A DNA stretch of 64,000 bases from an uncultured bacterium. Lineage in GTDB: Bacteria; Actinomycetota; Coriobacteriia; Coriobacteriales; Coriobacteriaceae. The notes beneath the pieces were generated by a model. The model was not told the DNA's origin and ran no database searches. It was given only the letters and a program-made list of their open reading frames with translations. The translations under genes were made by a program, and so were the position numbers. The first letter of the stretch is position 1. Each line of letters opens with the position of its first letter. The stretch is from NCBI GenBank assembly GCA_905215385.1, contig CAJMPY010000002.1, positions 62,001-126,000 of the forward strand. The letters are read 5' to 3'. Positions 63,307 through 64,000 of the stretch are shown piece by piece.

Positions 63307-64000
63307 ATGCTCAATGCGCTGGTTTGGGCGCTTGCCTGTTTTGGCGTCGTCGCTGCCGATATCGCCCTGAGCGTGGTTTTGTTCTCCGCTCTGGGCGTCG
63401 CATCGGTGTTCATGGGCTTTTCGATTGACGACCTCGATATTCAATTGCTTCAGGCTGCCGCGCAGATGGCGTCGTTTTTGATGGCGCTGCTGTGGTGGCG
63501 TTATCTGTGGCCGCGCTCGTTTATGACGCGCTGGCAGGGCGAGCGCCCGCTTGGCGGGGGAGCAGGCAAAGCATGGAGGCGCATCGCCTGCGTTATCGTG
63601 ATCGGCCTTGCCCTGCAGGTGGTCGTTGGCTACGTGACCGACGCCGTGCTGTCGCTGTTGCCCGAGGTCGCGACCGATTACAGTGAACTTGTCGAGGAAA
63701 CAGGCATGGGCGACACGAGCTACCTGGCCGTCCTGACCACGGTGCTCGGCGCTCCGTTTTGCGAGGAGTTGCTGGTGCGTGGCATCATTTTTGAGTTTTC
63801 GCTCCGAGCATTTAACCCGCAGTGCCGTCCGCTCTGGAAGTGCCGGCGTCGTGCGGGTGCGCAGGACGGCGCCATGGTGCCTTGGGCGGCCCCGAGCACG
63901 TGGGGTATCGCCACGGCGGTCGTGCTGCAGGCGGCGATCTTCGGTTTTATGCACATGAACTGGGTGCAGGGCTGCTATGCGGGCGCTGCCGGCCTCATTT
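63307..64000 (+). CDS. CPBP-family intramembrane metalloprotease (3' end outside window)
   Basis: At least 231 residues, open to the window edge. Hydrophobic helices lie at about residues 3-35, 45-68 and 95-118. The protease motifs are CEELLVRGIIFE (EExxxR) and GFMHMN with the catalytic His. CPBP (Abi) proteins cleave within the membrane; several protect against self-made bacteriocins, others process signals. ATG 63307 follows GAGAGGAGG. The C-terminal helices with the last motif lie beyond the window. Confidence 0.88.
   Translation, partial: MLNALVWALACFGVVAADIALSVVLFSALGVASVFMGFSIDDLDIQLLQAAAQMASFLMALLWWRYLWPRSFMTRWQGERPLGGGAGKAWRRIACVIVIGLALQVVVGYVTDAVLSLLPEVATDYSELVEETGMGDTSYLAVLTTVLGAPFCEELLVRGIIFEFSLRAFNPQCRPLWKCRRRAGAQDGAMVPWAAPSTWGIATAVVLQAAIFGFMHMNWVQGCYAGAAGLI

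Overview
The window looks like a piece of a GC-rich chromosome from a strictly anaerobic gut actinobacterium of the Coriobacteriia, most like Collinsella. This is an inference from gene content and protein style: [FeFe]-hydrogenase next to a GltD-like flavoprotein, ftsE with a long Pro/Ala/Gln tail, an L31 gene with an Ala/Lys tail, a MurNAc-catabolic operon, a GH4/PTS locus, and many intergenic palindromes. No phage, CRISPR array or complete insertion sequence is visible.

Layout. 1-4.7 kb: two ABC exporters and a small secreted peptide, closed by a strong terminator (bacteriocin-like). 4.9-17.6 kb: housekeeping genes: rpmE with a structured leader, secA-prfB, a YitT-type membrane protein, a split transketolase, ftsEX and rnr. 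17.7-18.4 kb: a lone serine recombinase. 18.6-23 kb: murR-murQ-murP-mupG for N-acetylmuramic acid use. 23-27 kb: an ArsC-like protein, a truncated regulator-like gene, tRNA-Gln and tRNA-Glu, a TPR protein, smpB, a flavin reductase and a rubredoxin. 27-36 kb: mntH and gpmA (minus strand), gltB-gltD. 36-40.7 kb: an unknown gene, an AbiEi/DUF559 nuclease-like gene, an amidohydrolase and a zinc-ribbon membrane protein. 40.8-43.9 kb: a copper operon, copA - HMA chaperone - csoR. 44.3-47.6 kb: an FHA protein and a membrane Ser/Thr kinase. 48-50.3 kb: a DEAD-box helicase. 50.9-56.5 kb: a ferredoxin-flavodoxin protein, then EIIA-Glc, a LicT-type antiterminator, EIICB and 6-phospho-alpha-glucosidase. 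56.7-62.8 kb: GltD-like flavoprotein, [FeFe]-hydrogenase, Tat lipoprotein binding protein and a fused permease-ATPase. 63-64 kb: an orphan RelB/DinJ-type antitoxin and the start of a CPBP protease.

How the genes fit. Both PTS permeases (MurP and the maltose-type EIICB) lack an EIIA domain, so the one EIIA-Glc encoded here could serve both. The redox genes (hydrogenase, GltD-like proteins, rubredoxin, flavin reductase, Fe-S flavodoxin) suit a fermentative anaerobe that disposes of electrons as H2 and makes glutamate through GOGAT.

The most unusual signal is a family of 57-bp palindromic units: 15-bp arms around a 27-bp loop, stacked head to tail at a strict 80-81 bp period. There are 14 units in six intergenic loci between 27.0 and 47.9 kb. 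Two of the arrays bracket the AbiEi/DUF559 nuclease-like gene. At least eight other, unrelated intergenic palindromes were also found.
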